64,000 nt of DNA from Caballeronia telluris (GTDB lineage Bacteria > Pseudomonadota > Gammaproteobacteria > Burkholderiales > Burkholderiaceae): the NCBI RefSeq assembly GCF_001544495.1, contig NZ_FCNZ02000018.1, forward strand, positions 62,001 to 126,000, in the 5' to 3' direction. The position numbers were made by a program, and so were the translations under genes. Positions 46,958-58,676 of the stretch are shown here, in pieces; positions within the stretch are counted from its first letter, which is position 1; every line of letters begins with the position of its first letter. The notes under the pieces are model-generated. The model made no database searches. It was given only the letters and a program-made list of their open reading frames with translations, and was not told the DNA's origin.

Positions 46958-48354
46958 TTCTGTTCTTGCGATGGCTGGTCTTGCGTGATGCGCCCGCACA
47001 CGCCGCCGATCGAACCGGCGCCCATCGTGATCACCACGTCGCCGTTCTTCGCGACGGTCGCGAGCGCGTCCGGCATTTCATCGACCGTCTCGACAAACAC
47101 CGGCTCGACCTTGCCCGCGACGCGGATCGCCCGCGCGAGCGCACGGCCGTCGGCGGCGACGATCGGTGCTTCGCCCGCCGAATAGACTTCGGTCAACACG
47201 AGCGCATCGACTGTGGAAAGCACCTTCACGAAGTCTTCGAAGCAGTCGCGCGTGCGCGTGAAGCGATGCGGCTGGAACGCCAGCACGAGCCGGCGATCCG
47301 GAAACGCGCCGCGCGCCGCCGCGATCGTCGCGGCCATTTCGACCGGGTGATGACCGTAGTCGTCGATCAGCGTGTACGCGCCGTCGTTCACCTTCACTTC
47401 GCCGTAACGCTGAAAGCGCCGGCCCACGCCGTTGAATTCGGCAAGCGCCCTCTGGATATCGGCATCGGCGACTTCAAGTTCAGTCGCAATCGCGATGGCG
47501 GCCAAGGCGTTCTGCACGTTGTGCGTGCCCGGCAGGTTCAGCACGATGTCGAGCGGCGGCGCGTCTTCGCGCAGCGTCGTGAAGTGCATGCGGCCGTCGC
47601 GCGCTTCGACGTTCACCGCGCGCACCTGCGCCTCGGCGCCGAGGCCGTAGCGAATGATCGGCTTCGACACGAACGGCAGGATCTCGCGCACGTTCGGATC
47701 GTCGACGCACAGCACCGCGATACCGTAGAACGGCAGCCGGTGCGTGAACTCGATGAACGCCTGCTTGAGCCGCGCGAAGTCGTGGCCGTAGGTGTCCATG
47801 TGATCGGCGTCGATGTTCGTGATGACTTCGATCACCGGGAAAAGATTCAGGAACGACGCGTCCGACTCGTCCGCTTCCGCGACGATGAAGTCGCCCGTGC
47901 CGAGCCGCGCGTTCGCGCCCGCGCTGATGAGGCGGCCGCCGATCACGAAAGTCGGATCGAGCCCGCCCGCGGCGAGCACGCTCGCGACGAGCGACGTGGT
48001 CGTGGTCTTGCCGTGCGTGCCCGCGATCGCGATGCCCTGCTTCAGACGCATGAGTTCGGCGAGCATCACGGCGCGCGGCACGATCGGAATGCGACGATGG
48101 CGCGCGGCGAGCACTTCGGGGTTATCGGAGCGCACGGCGGTCGACACGACCACGGCATTCGCCCCTTCGATGTTCTCGGCGTGATGCCCGATCGCGACGC
48201 GCGCGCCGAGCTTCATCAACCGTTCGGTGACGGCGTTCTTCGACAGGTCCGAGCCGCTTACCTGATAGCCGAGATTGAGCAGCACTTCGGCGATGCCGCT
48301 CATGCCCGCGCCGCCGATCCCGACGAAGTGAATATGTTTGACGATGTGTTTCAT
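46954..48354 (-). CDS. murC: UDP-N-acetylmuramate--L-alanine ligase
   Basis: A 466-residue Mur ligase that adds the first amino acid to UDP-MurNAc. The UDP-binding start [20 protein letters not shown] loop [12 protein letters not shown] and DDYGHHPVE are present. ATGA overlaps join it to both murG and ddlB, so the three are likely coupled in translation. Confidence 0.97.
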   Translation of the reverse strand: MKHIVKHIHFVGIGGAGMSGIAEVLLNLGYQVSGSDLSKNAVTERLMKLGARVAIGHHAENIEGANAVVVSTAVRSDNPEVLAARHRRIPIVPRAVMLAELMRLKQGIAIAGTHGKTTTTSLVASVLAAGGLDPTFVIGGRLISAGANARLGTGDFIVAEADESDASFLNLFPVIEVITNIDADHMDTYGHDFARLKQAFIEFTHRLPFYGIAVLCVDDPNVREILPFVSKPIIRYGLGAEAQVRAVNVEARDGRMHFTTLREDAPPLDIVLNLPGTHNVQNALAAIAIATELEVADADIQRALAEFNGVGRRFQRYGEVKVNDGAYTLIDDYGHHPVEMAATIAAARGAFPDRRLVLAFQPHRFTRTRDCFEDFVKVLSTVDALVLTEVYSAGEAPIVAADGRALARAIRVAGKVEPVFVETVDEMPDALATVAKNGDVVITMGAGSIGGVCGRITQDQPSQEQK

Positions 48355-49517
48355 TTCGAATCCTTCAGCGCTTGCGCGCTTTCGCGTTCGGGCTCGCGTT
48401 CGCCTTCGTCCTCGCCGAGCCCCAGGCCGGCCACGTCGGCGCACACGCGGGCGACGCGCTCGGTGGCGTGGGGCTTGGCGAATTCGTACGAGTGCATCGC
48501 CATTTCCGCTAGCGACTCGCGTGTCTGGCCGCGCAACCAGCCGGCAAGTTTTTCCGCCGACAGGTCGCGCTGCTGTATCAATTGCGCCGCGCCGTTCTTT
48601 TCGAGGAACGCGGCGTTGGTCGTCTGGTGGTCGTCGACGGCGAACGGGAACGGCACGAAAAGCGCCGCCACGCCGACCGCCGCGATCTCCGACACGGTCA
48701 TCGCGCCCGAACGGCAGATCACGAGATCGGCGGCCGCGTAGGCGCTCGCCATGTCCTCGATGAACGGCACGAGTTGCAGGTCGTCGCCGCGTTGCAGGCC
48801 GGCTGCCGCGTAGTTCGCCTCCAGCGCCTCGATGTGCTTCGCGCCCGCCTGATGCACGATGCGCGGACGCGATGCGGCGTCGATGAGCGCCATCGCCTTC
48901 GGCACCGTTTCGTTGAGCGCCGCCGCGCCGAGACTGCCGCCGACGACGAGCACGTTCAGCCGCCCCGTGCGAGCGGCGTAGCGTTCTTTGGGTGGCAATG
49001 CGCGCGCAAGTTCCGCACGAATCGGATTGCCGGTCCATTCGGCGTTCGGCAACGCGTTCGGGAACGCGACCAGCACGCGCTTCGCGAGATGCGCGAGGAC
49101 CTTGTTCGCGAGCCCGGCGATCGAATTCTGTTCATGCAGCACGAGCGGATAGCCGCCGAGCTTCGTCATGAGACCCGCCGGAAACGTGATGTAGCCGCCC
49201 ATGCCGAGCACGACGTCCGGCTTCACGCGACGCAGCGCGCCAAGGCTTTGCGAACACGCGCGCAGCAGGTTCATCGGCAGCATCAGCTTCGTCTTGATGC
49301 CCTTGCCGCGCACGCCGCCGAAGCGCACGTATTCCATCGGAATGCCGTGCTTCGGGACGAGCGTCGCTTCCATGCCCGCCGCGTTGCCGAGCCACACCAC
49401 GCGCCAGCCGCGCGCCTGCATCCAGTGTGCGACCGCGAGCCCCGGGAACACGTGTCCGCCGGTGCCGCCCGCCATCACCATCAGCGTGCGCGAGCCGCGT
49501 GCGCTCGATGCGGTCAT
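48351..49517 (-). CDS. murG: UDP-GlcNAc:undecaprenyl-PP-MurNAc-pentapeptide transferase
   Basis: A 388-residue glycosyltransferase that turns lipid I into lipid II at the inner face of the membrane. The G-loop [11 protein letters not shown] (16-26) and [12 protein letters not shown], and the donor-site segment [16 protein letters not shown], are present. An extra acidic C-terminal tail of about 20 residues ([11 protein letters not shown]) is unusual. It has ATGA overlaps with ftsW and murC. Confidence 0.96.
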   Translation of the reverse strand: MTASSARGSRTLMVMAGGTGGHVFPGLAVAHWMQARGWRVVWLGNAAGMEATLVPKHGIPMEYVRFGGVRGKGIKTKLMLPMNLLRACSQSLGALRRVKPDVVLGMGGYITFPAGLMTKLGGYPLVLHEQNSIAGLANKVLAHLAKRVLVAFPNALPNAEWTGNPIRAELARALPPKERYAARTGRLNVLVVGGSLGAAALNETVPKAMALIDAASRPRIVHQAGAKHIEALEANYAAAGLQRGDDLQLVPFIEDMASAYAAADLVICRSGAMTVSEIAAVGVAALFVPFPFAVDDHQTTNAAFLEKNGAAQLIQQRDLSAEKLAGWLRGQTRESLAEMAMHSYEFAKPHATERVARVCADVAGLGLGEDEGEREPERESAQALKDSK

Positions 49518-50815
49518 ACCTTCCCTCCGCGCATCAGCACACGATTCTCGTAGTCCACGCGCATCAGCACCGCGAGTGCGACGCAGTTCAGCAAGATGCC
49601 CGAACCGCCGTAGCTCACGAGCGGCAGCGTGAGACCTTTGGTCGGCAGGAGGCCGAGGTTCACGCCCATGTTGATGAAGGTCTGCGCGCCGAACCAGATG
49701 CCGACGCCCTTCGCCATCAGTCCCGCGAACGTGCGGTCGAGCGCGAGCGCCTGACGGCCGATCTCGAACGCGCGACGCACGATCCAGTAGAACAGCAGAA
49801 TCACGACGATCACGCCGACGAACCCGAGCTCCTCGCCGATCACCGCGAGGATGAAGTCGGTATGCGCTTCGGGCAGGTAATTGAGTTTCTCGACACTGCC
49901 GCCGAGTCCGACGCCGAACCATTCGCCGCGACCGAACGCGATCAGCGAGTGCGTCAACTGATACGCCTTGCCCTGCGCGTAGCGGTCGTCCCACGGATCG
50001 AGATACGCGAAGATCCGCTCGCGACGCCACGGCGACAACCACACGAGCATCGTGAACGTGCCCACGGCGGTGAGCACGAGGCCGCCGAACAGCTTGCCGT
50101 TCACGCCGCCGAGAAACAGCACGCCCATCGCGATCGCGGCGATCACCATGAACGCGCCCATGTCGGGTTCGAGCAGCAACAGCGCGCCGACCGCGCCGAC
50201 CGCCACCGCCATCGGCAAAAAGCCGCGGCCGAAGCTCTGCATGAACTCCTGCTTTCGCACCGTGTAGTTGGCGGCGTAGATGGTCACCGCGAGCTTCATG
50301 ATTTCCGACGGCTGCATGTTCGTGATGCCGAGCGGAATCCAGCGGCGCGCGCCGTTCACGCCCTTGCCGAGGTGCGGGATCAGCACGACGATCAGCATCA
50401 TGAGCGCGATCAGGAAGAGCTTCGGCGCGTACTTGTCCCACGCCGACACCGGAATCTTGAACGCGATGATCGCGCCGACGAGCGCCGTCGTCACCGAAAT
50501 CAGGTGGCGCACGAGGAAGTGATAGTCGCGGTATTGCGCGTACTTCGGCGAATCCGGCATGGCGATGGACGCCGAATACACCATCACGATGCCGAGTCCG
50601 AGCAGCGCGATCGTCACCCACAGCAGCGAATGATCGTAGTCGAGCATGCGCGAGCGGATCGGACGCACGCCGTTCACCGCGCTCGAAATGCCGCCCAGGC
50701 GCTCCACCGCCCGCTCGGCCGTGCGACTCGTGCGACCGCCGAGCGCGGCGCTGTCGTTCGCGACCGCGCTGCGTTGGCCCGTGAGTTTCGATCCAAAGCG
50801 TTCGGACCAGCTCAT
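49514..50815 (-). CDS. ftsW: Septal peptidoglycan polymerase FtsW
   Basis: A 433-residue SEDS-family glycosyltransferase with about ten membrane helices that polymerises lipid II at the septum with FtsI. The catalytic Asp loop is in [20 protein letters not shown] and the GEELGFVGV motif follows. The N-terminal 60 residues are cytoplasmic and variable. It has ATGA overlaps on both sides. Confidence 0.96.
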   Translation of the reverse strand: MSWSERFGSKLTGQRSAVANDSAALGGRTSRTAERAVERLGGISSAVNGVRPIRSRMLDYDHSLLWVTIALLGLGIVMVYSASIAMPDSPKYAQYRDYHFLVRHLISVTTALVGAIIAFKIPVSAWDKYAPKLFLIALMMLIVVLIPHLGKGVNGARRWIPLGITNMQPSEIMKLAVTIYAANYTVRKQEFMQSFGRGFLPMAVAVGAVGALLLLEPDMGAFMVIAAIAMGVLFLGGVNGKLFGGLVLTAVGTFTMLVWLSPWRRERIFAYLDPWDDRYAQGKAYQLTHSLIAFGRGEWFGVGLGGSVEKLNYLPEAHTDFILAVIGEELGFVGVIVVILLFYWIVRRAFEIGRQALALDRTFAGLMAKGVGIWFGAQTFINMGVNLGLLPTKGLTLPLVSYGGSGILLNCVALAVLMRVDYENRVLMRGGKV

Positions 50816-52317
50816 AGCATCACTCCCCGCACGGCGGCGATTTCTTCGACCTCGCGGCGAAACACGTCCGCGCGATGTGCGTAGTTCCTGAACATGTCGA
50901 GGCTCGCGCACGCGGGCGAGAGCAACACGGCGTCGCCGGCCTGCGCCAGTTGCGACGCGGCCTGCGTCGCGGCTTCGAGCGTCGCGTGATCCTGCAGTTC
51001 GATGCCGGTCTCGGCGAGCACTTCGCGGATGCGCGGCGCATCGCGGCCGATCAGCATCACCGCGCGGCACCAGCGCGCGACGGGTGCCACGAGCGGCGAA
51101 AAGTCCTGGCCCTTGCCGTCGCCGCCGGCGATCAGCACGACGCGTTGCGCGAGTCCGTCGAGCGCGGCGACCGTCGCGCCGACATTCGTGCCCTTGCTGT
51201 CGTCGACGTAATCGATGCTTTCGATCTGCGCGATCACTTCCACGCGATGCGGCTCGCCGCGGTATTCGCGCAAGCCGTGCAGGAGCGCCGCGAGCGGCAG
51301 GTCGATCGCGCGGGCGAGCGCGAGCGCCGCCAGCGCATTCGCCGCGTTGTGCAGACCACGGATGCGCAGCGCGTCGGCGGGCATCAGGCGCTTCGAATAC
51401 AGATTGGGCGCGGCGGCTTCCTGCTTGCGACGGCGCGTCGGCGCGGGTTCGTCGGCTGCGTCGCGGTCGTGGGCTTGCGCGAGCCACGCGATGCCGTTAT
51501 CGCGCAGAAGGCCGTAGTCGCCCAGACGGATCGGCTCGTCGAGGCCGAACGTCACCACGCTCGACGACCCTTGAGCGAGCGCCATCGTGCGGGCGTCGTC
51601 GCGGTTCAGCACGCGCACGGTCTTCGCACCGAAGATGCGGCCCTTCGCGGCGGCGTAGGCATCGAGCCCGCCGTGCCAGTCGAGATGATCCTGCGTGATG
51701 TTCAGCACCGCGGCGGCGTCCGGCGCGAACGAGTGCGCCGTCTCCAGCTGGAAGCTCGACAGTTCGAGCACCCAGACGTCGGGCAGCGCGGTGTGGTCGA
51801 TGGCGTCGATCAGTTTGTCGAGCATGGCCGGGCTGATGTTGCCCGCGACCGCCACCGACTTGCCCGCGCGTTCGCACAATAGGCCGGTGAGCGCGGTCGT
51901 CGTGGTCTTGCCGTTCGTGCCGGTGATCGCGAGCACCTTCGGCGCGTAGCCGTTCACATAGAGCGCGCGCAGCGCCTGCGCGAACAGTTCGAGTTCGCCC
52001 CAGACCGGGATGCCGCGTTCGTTCGCGGCCTCGATCAGCGGCTTCAGGTCTTCGGCGAGCGGCGACAAGCCCGGACTGATCGCGACGATGTCGATTCCGC
52101 CGTCGAGCAGCGCGGGCGTGAACGCGCCGCCGGCGAACTCCGCGTCGATCTTGAGCGCTTCGAGTTGCGACAGATTGGCCGGCGCCTCGCGCGTATCGGC
52201 GATCCGCAGGCGGCAACCGTGCCTGGCGCACCAACGCGCCATCGCGAGGCCGGATTCACCGAGCCCCAGCACGAGCACCATCGGACTTTGCCGATCGAGA
52301 AACTTCTCGCCAAACAT
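50812..52317 (-). CDS. murD: UDP-N-acetylmuramoyl-L-alanine--D-glutamate ligase
   Basis: A 501-residue Mur ligase adding D-Glu. The start [26 protein letters not shown] loop [15 protein letters not shown] and [11 protein letters not shown] are diagnostic. The ATG at 52317 is used. An insertion of about 20 residues rich in Arg/Glu/Pro ([16 protein letters not shown]) is seen in the central domain. Confidence 0.96.
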   Translation of the reverse strand: MFGEKFLDRQSPMVLVLGLGESGLAMARWCARHGCRLRIADTREAPANLSQLEALKIDAEFAGGAFTPALLDGGIDIVAISPGLSPLAEDLKPLIEAANERGIPVWGELELFAQALRALYVNGYAPKVLAITGTNGKTTTTALTGLLCERAGKSVAVAGNISPAMLDKLIDAIDHTALPDVWVLELSSFQLETAHSFAPDAAAVLNITQDHLDWHGGLDAYAAAKGRIFGAKTVRVLNRDDARTMALAQGSSSVVTFGLDEPIRLGDYGLLRDNGIAWLAQAHDRDAADEPAPTRRRKQEAAAPNLYSKRLMPADALRIRGLHNAANALAALALARAIDLPLAALLHGLREYRGEPHRVEVIAQIESIDYVDDSKGTNVGATVAALDGLAQRVVLIAGGDGKGQDFSPLVAPVARWCRAVMLIGRDAPRIREVLAETGIELQDHATLEAATQAASQLAQAGDAVLLSPACASLDMFRNYAHRADVFRREVEEIAAVRGVML

Positions 52318-52343
52318 CGCTTTAACCTTTCTCTGACAACGAT

Positions 52344-53513
52344 TTAACGCAACTTGAGCGTCGACAGCCCGAAGAGACACAACATCAGCGTGATGATCCA
52401 GAAACGCACGACGACCTGCGTCTCGGTCCAGCCGGACAATTCATAGTGGTGATGCAGCGGCGCCATCTTGAAGACGCGCCGCCCTTCGCCGTATCGGCGC
52501 TTGGTGTACTTGAACCAGAACACCTGGAGCATCACGGAGAGCGTTTCCGCGACGAAAATGCCGCCCATGATGAAGAGCACGATTTCCTGCCGCACGATCA
52601 CGGCGATCGTGCCGAGCGCGCCGCCCAACGCGAGCGCGCCGACGTCGCCCATGAAGACCTGCGCGGGGTGCGTGTTGTACCAGAGGAACGCGAGTCCCGC
52701 GCCGCCCATCGCCGAGCAGAAGATCAGCAGTTCGCCCGCGCCGGGAATGTGCGGGAACAGCAGGTACTTCGAGTACACCGAGCTGCCCATCACGTAGGCG
52801 AACGCGCCGAGCGACGCGCCCACGAGCACGACCGGCATGATGACGAGCCCGTCGAGGCCGTCGGTCAGATTCACGGCGTTGCTCGCGCCGACGATCACGA
52901 AATACGTCAACGCGATGAAGCCCCACACGCCGAGCGGATAGCTGATCGCCTTGACGAACGGTAGCATCAGGTCGGCGCGCGCGGGCAGGCCCATCGAAAG
53001 GCCGCTGCGCACCCACGCCATGAAGAGATCGAACACGCGCGCGTTGTTCGCTTCCGACACGCTGAACGCCAGATAAACGGCCGCGAACAAGCCGATCACC
53101 GATTGCCAGAAATACTTTTCGCGCGACGACATGCCGCGCGGGTCCTTGTGCACCACCTTGCGGTAATCGTCGACCCAGCCGATCACGCCGTAGCCGAACG
53201 TGACGAGCATCACGATCCACACGAAGCGGTTCGTGAGATCGGCCCAGAGCAGCGTCGAGACCGCGATGCCGAGCAGGATCAGCACGCCGCCCATCGTCGG
53301 CGTGCCGGATTTCACGAGATGCGACTGCGGGCCGTCCTTGCGCACGGCCTGGCCGACTTTCATCGCCGTCAGTTTGCGGATGACCCACGGTCCGCAGACG
53401 AGACCGATCAATAGCGCCGTCGCCGTGGCACCCACGGCGCGGAACGTGATGTAAATGAACACGCGCATGAAGCTGGCGTCATTCTGGAGCCATTGCGCGA
53501 GTGCGAGTAGCAT
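52344..53513 (-). CDS. mraY: Phospho-MurNAc-pentapeptide transferase
   Basis: A 389-residue membrane enzyme with ten helices that transfers phospho-MurNAc-pentapeptide to undecaprenyl phosphate, giving lipid I. Conserved [21 protein letters not shown] and the APLHHHYE His motif are all present. It is 18 bases after murF and 26 before murD. Confidence 0.97.
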   Translation of the reverse strand: MLLALAQWLQNDASFMRVFIYITFRAVGATATALLIGLVCGPWVIRKLTAMKVGQAVRKDGPQSHLVKSGTPTMGGVLILLGIAVSTLLWADLTNRFVWIVMLVTFGYGVIGWVDDYRKVVHKDPRGMSSREKYFWQSVIGLFAAVYLAFSVSEANNARVFDLFMAWVRSGLSMGLPARADLMLPFVKAISYPLGVWGFIALTYFVIVGASNAVNLTDGLDGLVIMPVVLVGASLGAFAYVMGSSVYSKYLLFPHIPGAGELLIFCSAMGGAGLAFLWYNTHPAQVFMGDVGALALGGALGTIAVIVRQEIVLFIMGGIFVAETLSVMLQVFWFKYTKRRYGEGRRVFKMAPLHHHYELSGWTETQVVVRFWIITLMLCLFGLSTLKLR

Positions 53514-53531
53514 GCTGGACCTTCTCTTCTT

Positions 53532-54953
53532 TCAATGTGCCGCGGGCTTCTCGCCCGCAGCGGGTTGGTGTGGACTCGTCACGGCGTCCACCACGCGTTC
53601 CATTTGCATGAAGCGCGAGCCTTTCACGAGAAACGTGGCGCCGGGCCCGAAGCCGGCGGTTTTCAATGCTGCGATGAGCGCGGCGACATCGCTGAAATGC
53701 TTCGCCGTCTTGTTCGATGCAGCCGAATGGAACGATTTCGCCGAATCGGCGCTGGCGTTGCCCAAAGCGAACAGCGCGTCGATGCCGCGCTCGGCCGCAT
53801 ACGCGCCCACTTCACGATGAAACGCCGGTCCCTGGTCGCCGACTTCGCCCATATCGCCGATTACGAGCACGCGCGGCGACGGCTGCGAAGCGAGCACGTC
53901 GATGGCTGCGCGCATCGAATCGGGGTTCGAGTTGTAGGTGTCGTCGATGACGGTTGCGCCTGCGATCGGCGCCACGGCCGCGCGCTTCACCTGCAGGCGG
54001 CCCTTCACCGGCTCGAACGCTTCGAGACCGCGCTTGATTGCATCGGGCGAGACGCTTGCGGCGAGCGCCGCCGCCGTCGCGGCGAGCGCGTTGCGCGCGT
54101 TGTGCTCGCCGAGCACGCGCAGTGCGACCGTCAACGGTCCTTGCGGCGTGACCATCTCGACCGTCGTGCCGGCGAGACGCCCCGTCACCGCCGCCTTCGA
54201 GGGATCGTCGGAGAGCGCGAAGTCGATGATCGGATTGCCGGTTGCCGCGACGCGCCAGATGCTGGCGTAGGCGTCGTCGGCGGGGAAGACGGCCGTGCCG
54301 GTTTCGCCCAGCGCGTGAATCACCGACGCGTGTTCGAGCGCGACCGCTTCGACCGTCGCCATGAATTCCTGATGCTCGCGCTGCGCGTTGTTGACCACCG
54401 CGACCGTCGGCGCCGCGATTTTACCCAGCGCGTCGGTCTCGCCCGGATGGTTCATCCCGAGTTCGACGACTGCGAGTCGATGCGTCGCGTTCAGGCGAAA
54501 CAGCGTGAGCGGCAAGCCGATGTCGTTGTTGAAATTGCCCACGGTCGCCAAGCGCGCTTCTTCGCCGACCGCCGCCGCGAAGATCGACGCGATCATTTCC
54601 TTGACCGTCGTCTTGCCGTTGCTGCCGGTGACGGCGACGAGCGGCATCGTGAAGCGCTTGCGCCATCCGTGCGCGAGCGCACCGAGGGCCGCGCGCGCGT
54701 CCTTTACCTTGATGACTGGAAGGGACAGATCGGCGGGCTCGCGCGACACCAGCGCCGCCGACGTCCCGCGTTCGGCAACCTGCGTCAGGAAATCATGCGC
54801 ATCGAAACGATCGCCCTTCACCGCGACGAACAGATCTCCGGCCTGCGCCGTGCGGCTGTCCGTGGACACGCGTTCGATCGCGACGTTTTCGTCGCCGATG
54901 ACGATCGCGCCCGGAATCAGCGCGGCGGCGTCAAGCAAAGTGAACATCGTCAT
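53532..54953 (-). CDS. murF: UDP-MurNAc-tripeptide--D-Ala-D-Ala ligase
   Basis: A 473-residue Mur ligase adding the D-Ala-D-Ala made by Ddl. The ATP loop is VTGSNGKTTVKEM, and NAAAT-type and DTYNSNPDSM motifs follow. The ATG at 54953 overlaps the murE stop by ATGA; another ATG six bases later is possible. Confidence 0.95.
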   Translation of the reverse strand: MTMFTLLDAAALIPGAIVIGDENVAIERVSTDSRTAQAGDLFVAVKGDRFDAHDFLTQVAERGTSAALVSREPADLSLPVIKVKDARAALGALAHGWRKRFTMPLVAVTGSNGKTTVKEMIASIFAAAVGEEARLATVGNFNNDIGLPLTLFRLNATHRLAVVELGMNHPGETDALGKIAAPTVAVVNNAQREHQEFMATVEAVALEHASVIHALGETGTAVFPADDAYASIWRVAATGNPIIDFALSDDPSKAAVTGRLAGTTVEMVTPQGPLTVALRVLGEHNARNALAATAAALAASVSPDAIKRGLEAFEPVKGRLQVKRAAVAPIAGATVIDDTYNSNPDSMRAAIDVLASQPSPRVLVIGDMGEVGDQGPAFHREVGAYAAERGIDALFALGNASADSAKSFHSAASNKTAKHFSDVAALIAALKTAGFGPGATFLVKGSRFMQMERVVDAVTSPHQPAAGEKPAAH

Positions 54954-56491
54954 TCGCCGCCTCCGCGTGTGTGCGTGGCGCGTGCGGCAAGCGCGAGGCG
55001 CGCGTGATCCTGATCGGAGAAGGCGCGTTTCTTTCCCATGATTTCCTGTGTTGCCTCGTGCCCCTTGCCGGCCAGCACGACCACGTCTTCGCGCGCCGCC
55101 GTGCGGATCGCCTGGAGGATCGCGCTCGCGCGGTCTTCGATGCGGCGCGCGTTTTGCGCGTCGCTCATGCCGGCCGCGATCTGGTCGATGATGGCTTGCG
55201 GGTCTTCGCTGCGCGGGTTGTCGCTCGTGATCACCACCTGATCCGCGCGTTTTTCAGCGATCGCGCCCATCAGCGGACGCTTGGTCGCGTCGCGGTCGCC
55301 GCCGCAGCCGAACATGCAGACGAGTTCGCCGCCGCGCGCCTGCGCGATCGGCCGCAAAGCGGCCAGCGTCTTGTCGAGCGCGTCGGGCGTGTGCGCGTAG
55401 TCGATCACGACGAGCGGCTCGTCGTTCTGCAAGCGGCCGCCGAGACGCTGCATGCGTCCGTTGACCGGTTCGAGCTTCGCGATCTGAGCGAGCGCGGCGT
55501 CGAACGGAATGCCGCTTTCGAGCAGCGCGCCGAGGACCGCGAGCAGGTTGCTCACGTTGAAGGTGCCGAGCGTGCCGACTTCGACGTCCGCCTCGCCCCA
55601 GTCCGACGCCAGATGAAACGCCGTGCCGTTCGCCGTCGCGAGCACGTTGGTCGCGAGCAGCATGGCGTCGGCGCGCGGCGCGGCTTCGGCCGGAATCTCG
55701 ACGCCGTAGGCGATCGTGCGCAGCTTGCCGCGCAACGATTCGATCAGGCGCTGGCCGGCGGCGTCGTCGCGATTGACGATGGCGGCCGTCAGCGACGGCC
55801 ACGCGAAAAGTCGCGCCTTGGCGGCTTCGTAGGCGTCGAACGTGCCGTGATAGTCGAGATGGTCTTGCGTGAGATTCGTGAAGATGGCGAGGTCGAAGTC
55901 GGTGCCGTTCACGCGCCCCTGATGCAGCGCATGCGACGACACTTCCATCACGACACCCTGCGCGCCCCCGGCCTTCAGTTGCGCGAGATTGCGCTGCAAC
56001 TGCGGCGCGTCGGGCGTGGTGAAGCCGCTATGCACGAGCTTGCCCGGCATGCCGATCCCGAGCGTGCCGACGATCGCGCAGGGCTTGCCCGCCGCCGTCA
56101 GCGCGGTGGCGAGCCACTGGCTGCACGAGGTCTTGCCGTTCGTGCCGGTCACGCCGACAGTCAGCATCGATTCGGTCGGCTCGCCGTACCACGCGGCGGC
56201 AATCGAACCGGCCAGTTCGTTCAGCCCTTTGACCGCGAGCGTCTTCGCGGCGTCGGGCTTGCCGTCGAAATTTTCCGGCTGGTACAGCGCGGCGGCGGCG
56301 CCGCTCGCGAGCGCGGCGTCGATGTACGGGCGGTTGTCCGCGCCATCGACCGCATACGCGAAAAACACGTCGCCGCTCTTCAGCGAACGCGTGTCGGCGT
56401 GAAGCTGGGCGTCGGCGGACGCGTGCGCGCGCAGCCATTGCACGGCCTGCGCGACGTCCTTGCGCGCCTTCGATTGCTTCTGCGCGCTCAT
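54950..56491 (-). CDS. murE: UDP-MurNAc-tripeptide synthetase (meso-diaminopimelate-adding)
   Basis: A 513-residue Mur ligase. The ATP loop is VTGTNGKTSCSQW; the DNPRSEDP motif marks meso-diaminopimelate as the amino acid added, as usual in Gram-negatives. FGCGGDRDATKRP is also present. ATGA overlaps join it to ftsI and murF. Confidence 0.96.
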   Translation of the reverse strand: MSAQKQSKARKDVAQAVQWLRAHASADAQLHADTRSLKSGDVFFAYAVDGADNRPYIDAALASGAAAALYQPENFDGKPDAAKTLAVKGLNELAGSIAAAWYGEPTESMLTVGVTGTNGKTSCSQWLATALTAAGKPCAIVGTLGIGMPGKLVHSGFTTPDAPQLQRNLAQLKAGGAQGVVMEVSSHALHQGRVNGTDFDLAIFTNLTQDHLDYHGTFDAYEAAKARLFAWPSLTAAIVNRDDAAGQRLIESLRGKLRTIAYGVEIPAEAAPRADAMLLATNVLATANGTAFHLASDWGEADVEVGTLGTFNVSNLLAVLGALLESGIPFDAALAQIAKLEPVNGRMQRLGGRLQNDEPLVVIDYAHTPDALDKTLAALRPIAQARGGELVCMFGCGGDRDATKRPLMGAIAEKRADQVVITSDNPRSEDPQAIIDQIAAGMSDAQNARRIEDRASAILQAIRTAAREDVVVLAGKGHEATQEIMGKKRAFSDQDHARLALAARATHTRGGGE

Positions 56492-58335
56492 CTCACGACT
56501 CCCGGATGACTCTTGTTATTGCTCGATACGGCGAGCTTCTTCGCTGTGTTCTGCCCGGGTGCCGTGGCGGCGGCAGGCTGCGAAGCCGCCTGCGATTCGT
56601 CGTTCACGACCATCTGCTTGACCGGCATGTCGGGCGGGAGATTGAGCGCGCGGAACGTGTCGCCGGCGATCGCCGAGAACACCGGACCGGACACCTGTCC
56701 GCCGAAGTGGCTGCCGACCGTCGGTTCGTCGACGGAAACCGCCACGACGATGCGCGGATTCGGCATCGGCCCCATGCCGACGAACGACGCGCGGTACTTC
56801 GACTTGTCGTAGCCGCGGCCGGCGTGCTTGTACGCCGTGCCGCTCTTGCCGCCGACGCGATAGCCCGGCACCGCGGCATCCGGCGACGTGCCGCCCTTCG
56901 CCGTCACGGTTTCGAGCATCGCGCGCACTTCGCGCGCGGTGGTCGGCGCGAAAACCTGCGTGGTTTGCACCGGCTGATCGCCCGGCGTGCGGAAAATCGA
57001 CACCGGCAGGACCCGGCCGTCGTTCGCGATCGCCGTGTACGCGCGCGCGAGTTGAAACAGCGACGCCGACAAACCGTAGCCATACGACATCGTCGCCTGC
57101 TCGATGCGGCGCCAGCTTTTCCACGGCCGCAGGCGCCCGGTCACCGCGCCCGGGAAGCCGACTTTCGGCGCCTGCCCCAGACCGATGCTCGTATACATGT
57201 TCCACATTTCCTCGGGGCGCAATTGCATCGCGATCTTGGTCGCGCCGATATTGCTCGACTTCTGAATCACGCCGCCGACTGTCAGCGTGCCGAAACCGGC
57301 GTCGTCGGTGATGCGCGCGCCGTCCAGGACGAACACGCCGCCGCCCGTTTCCACGAGCGTATTCGGCGTCACGCGATGCAGGTCGAGCGCGAGCGACACC
57401 GTGAACGGCTTCATGATCGAACCGGGTTCGAAGGTGTCGGTGAGGATGCGGTTGCGCAACTGCTCGCCGGTCATCCGCGAGCGGTCGTTCGGGTTGTACG
57501 TTGGGTAGTTGACGAGCGCGAGCACTTCGCCCGTCTTCACGTCGATCACGATTGCCGCGCCTGCCTTCGCCTTCGATTTCTCGACCGCCGCCTTCAGGTT
57601 CGTGTACGCGATGTACTGGATCTTGCTGTCGATCGAGAGATCGACGTCGGTGCCGTTATGGGGCACGACCTGCTCGTCGACGTCCTCGATGATGTGACCC
57701 ATCCGGTCCTTGATGACGCGCCGCATGCCCGGCGTGCCGGCGAGCACGTGCTGGTCGCCGAGTTCGACGCCTTCCTGGCCCTTGTCTTCAATATTAGTAA
57801 AGCCGATCAGGTGCGCGGTGATTTCGCCTTCCGGATAGAAGCGCTTGTATTCGCCGCGCGAATAAATGCCGGGAACGTCGAGCGCCGCGACTTTCTGCGC
57901 GGTTTCGAGGGGAACCTGGCGCTTCACGTAGACAAACGTCTTGTCCACCGACAGCTTGGTGCGCAGTTCCTTCTCCGTCATGTCGAGGAGTTTCGCGAGC
58001 TGGGTCAGCTTGTCCGCGCCGAGGTCGTTCGGCACGGTCTCGGGAATCGCCCAGATCGCCTTGACGGGCAGGCTCGTCGCGAGCACGAGGCCGTTGCGGT
58101 CGCGAATCTGGCCGCGCGTCGCCGGCAATTCGAGCGTGCGCTGATAGCGGCTCTCGCCCTGCTTCTTGAAGAACGCGTTGCCCGGACCCTGAATCCAGAA
58201 CGCGCGCGCGGCGAGCGCGACGAACGCCATGAACAGCATGAACACGACGAGCTTCGAGCGCCACATCGGCAGGCGCAGCGACAGGATCGGATTCGGCGTG
58301 TAGGCCACGTCCTTCTGCTTCGCGGATTTCTTCAT
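56488..58335 (-). CDS. ftsI: Septal transpeptidase FtsI (PBP3)
   Basis: A 615-residue class B penicillin-binding protein that cross-links septal peptidoglycan. One membrane anchor (about 28-47), a pedestal domain, then a transpeptidase domain with Ser306-x-x-Lys309 (SIMK), SSN (360-362) and KSGT (497-500). The tail of about 40 residues is Ala/Gln-rich. It has ATGA overlaps with ftsL and murE. Confidence 0.97.
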   Translation of the reverse strand: MKKSAKQKDVAYTPNPILSLRLPMWRSKLVVFMLFMAFVALAARAFWIQGPGNAFFKKQGESRYQRTLELPATRGQIRDRNGLVLATSLPVKAIWAIPETVPNDLGADKLTQLAKLLDMTEKELRTKLSVDKTFVYVKRQVPLETAQKVAALDVPGIYSRGEYKRFYPEGEITAHLIGFTNIEDKGQEGVELGDQHVLAGTPGMRRVIKDRMGHIIEDVDEQVVPHNGTDVDLSIDSKIQYIAYTNLKAAVEKSKAKAGAAIVIDVKTGEVLALVNYPTYNPNDRSRMTGEQLRNRILTDTFEPGSIMKPFTVSLALDLHRVTPNTLVETGGGVFVLDGARITDDAGFGTLTVGGVIQKSSNIGATKIAMQLRPEEMWNMYTSIGLGQAPKVGFPGAVTGRLRPWKSWRRIEQATMSYGYGLSASLFQLARAYTAIANDGRVLPVSIFRTPGDQPVQTTQVFAPTTAREVRAMLETVTAKGGTSPDAAVPGYRVGGKSGTAYKHAGRGYDKSKYRASFVGMGPMPNPRIVVAVSVDEPTVGSHFGGQVSGPVFSAIAGDTFRALNLPPDMPVKQMVVNDESQAASQPAAATAPGQNTAKKLAVSSNNKSHPGVVR

Positions 58336-58676
58336 CGCTTCGCTCCGCGCGCAGGAGGTGCCGACGCCGGCAGGGGCGGCGGCATCGGGGCGTCGGCGGC
58401 CCTGGAGGTCGCCGGATCGTAGGTGAGATATTGCGTGCGGCCGGTCGTCACGGGCTGCATCTTCAAAGAGTTAGTAGCCAACTGCTCGATGCGCGAGGTT
58501 TTCGACAACGCGCTCTGCTGGTACTGCAATTGCGAATAGTCCTGCTGAAGCTGACGCTCTTGCGACTGCGCCCGCTGCAGTTCGATGAAAATCTGGCGCT
58601 GCTGATTCGTCGCGCTGACGACGGAAAGCGCGCACCCGAGCACTACGATCAACAGGAAAATGTTGAGGCGGTTCAT
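58332..58676 (-). CDS. ftsL: Cell division protein FtsL
   Basis: A 114-residue bitopic protein with a membrane helix ([17 protein letters not shown], 5-21) followed by a coiled coil (about 25-70, [19 protein letters not shown]) and a Pro/Ala-rich end. It links FtsQB to FtsWI activation. It has ATGA overlaps on both sides. Confidence 0.93.
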   Translation of the reverse strand: MNRLNIFLLIVVLGCALSVVSATNQQRQIFIELQRAQSQERQLQQDYSQLQYQQSALSKTSRIEQLATNSLKMQPVTTGRTQYLTYDPATSRAADAPMPPPLPASAPPARGAKR

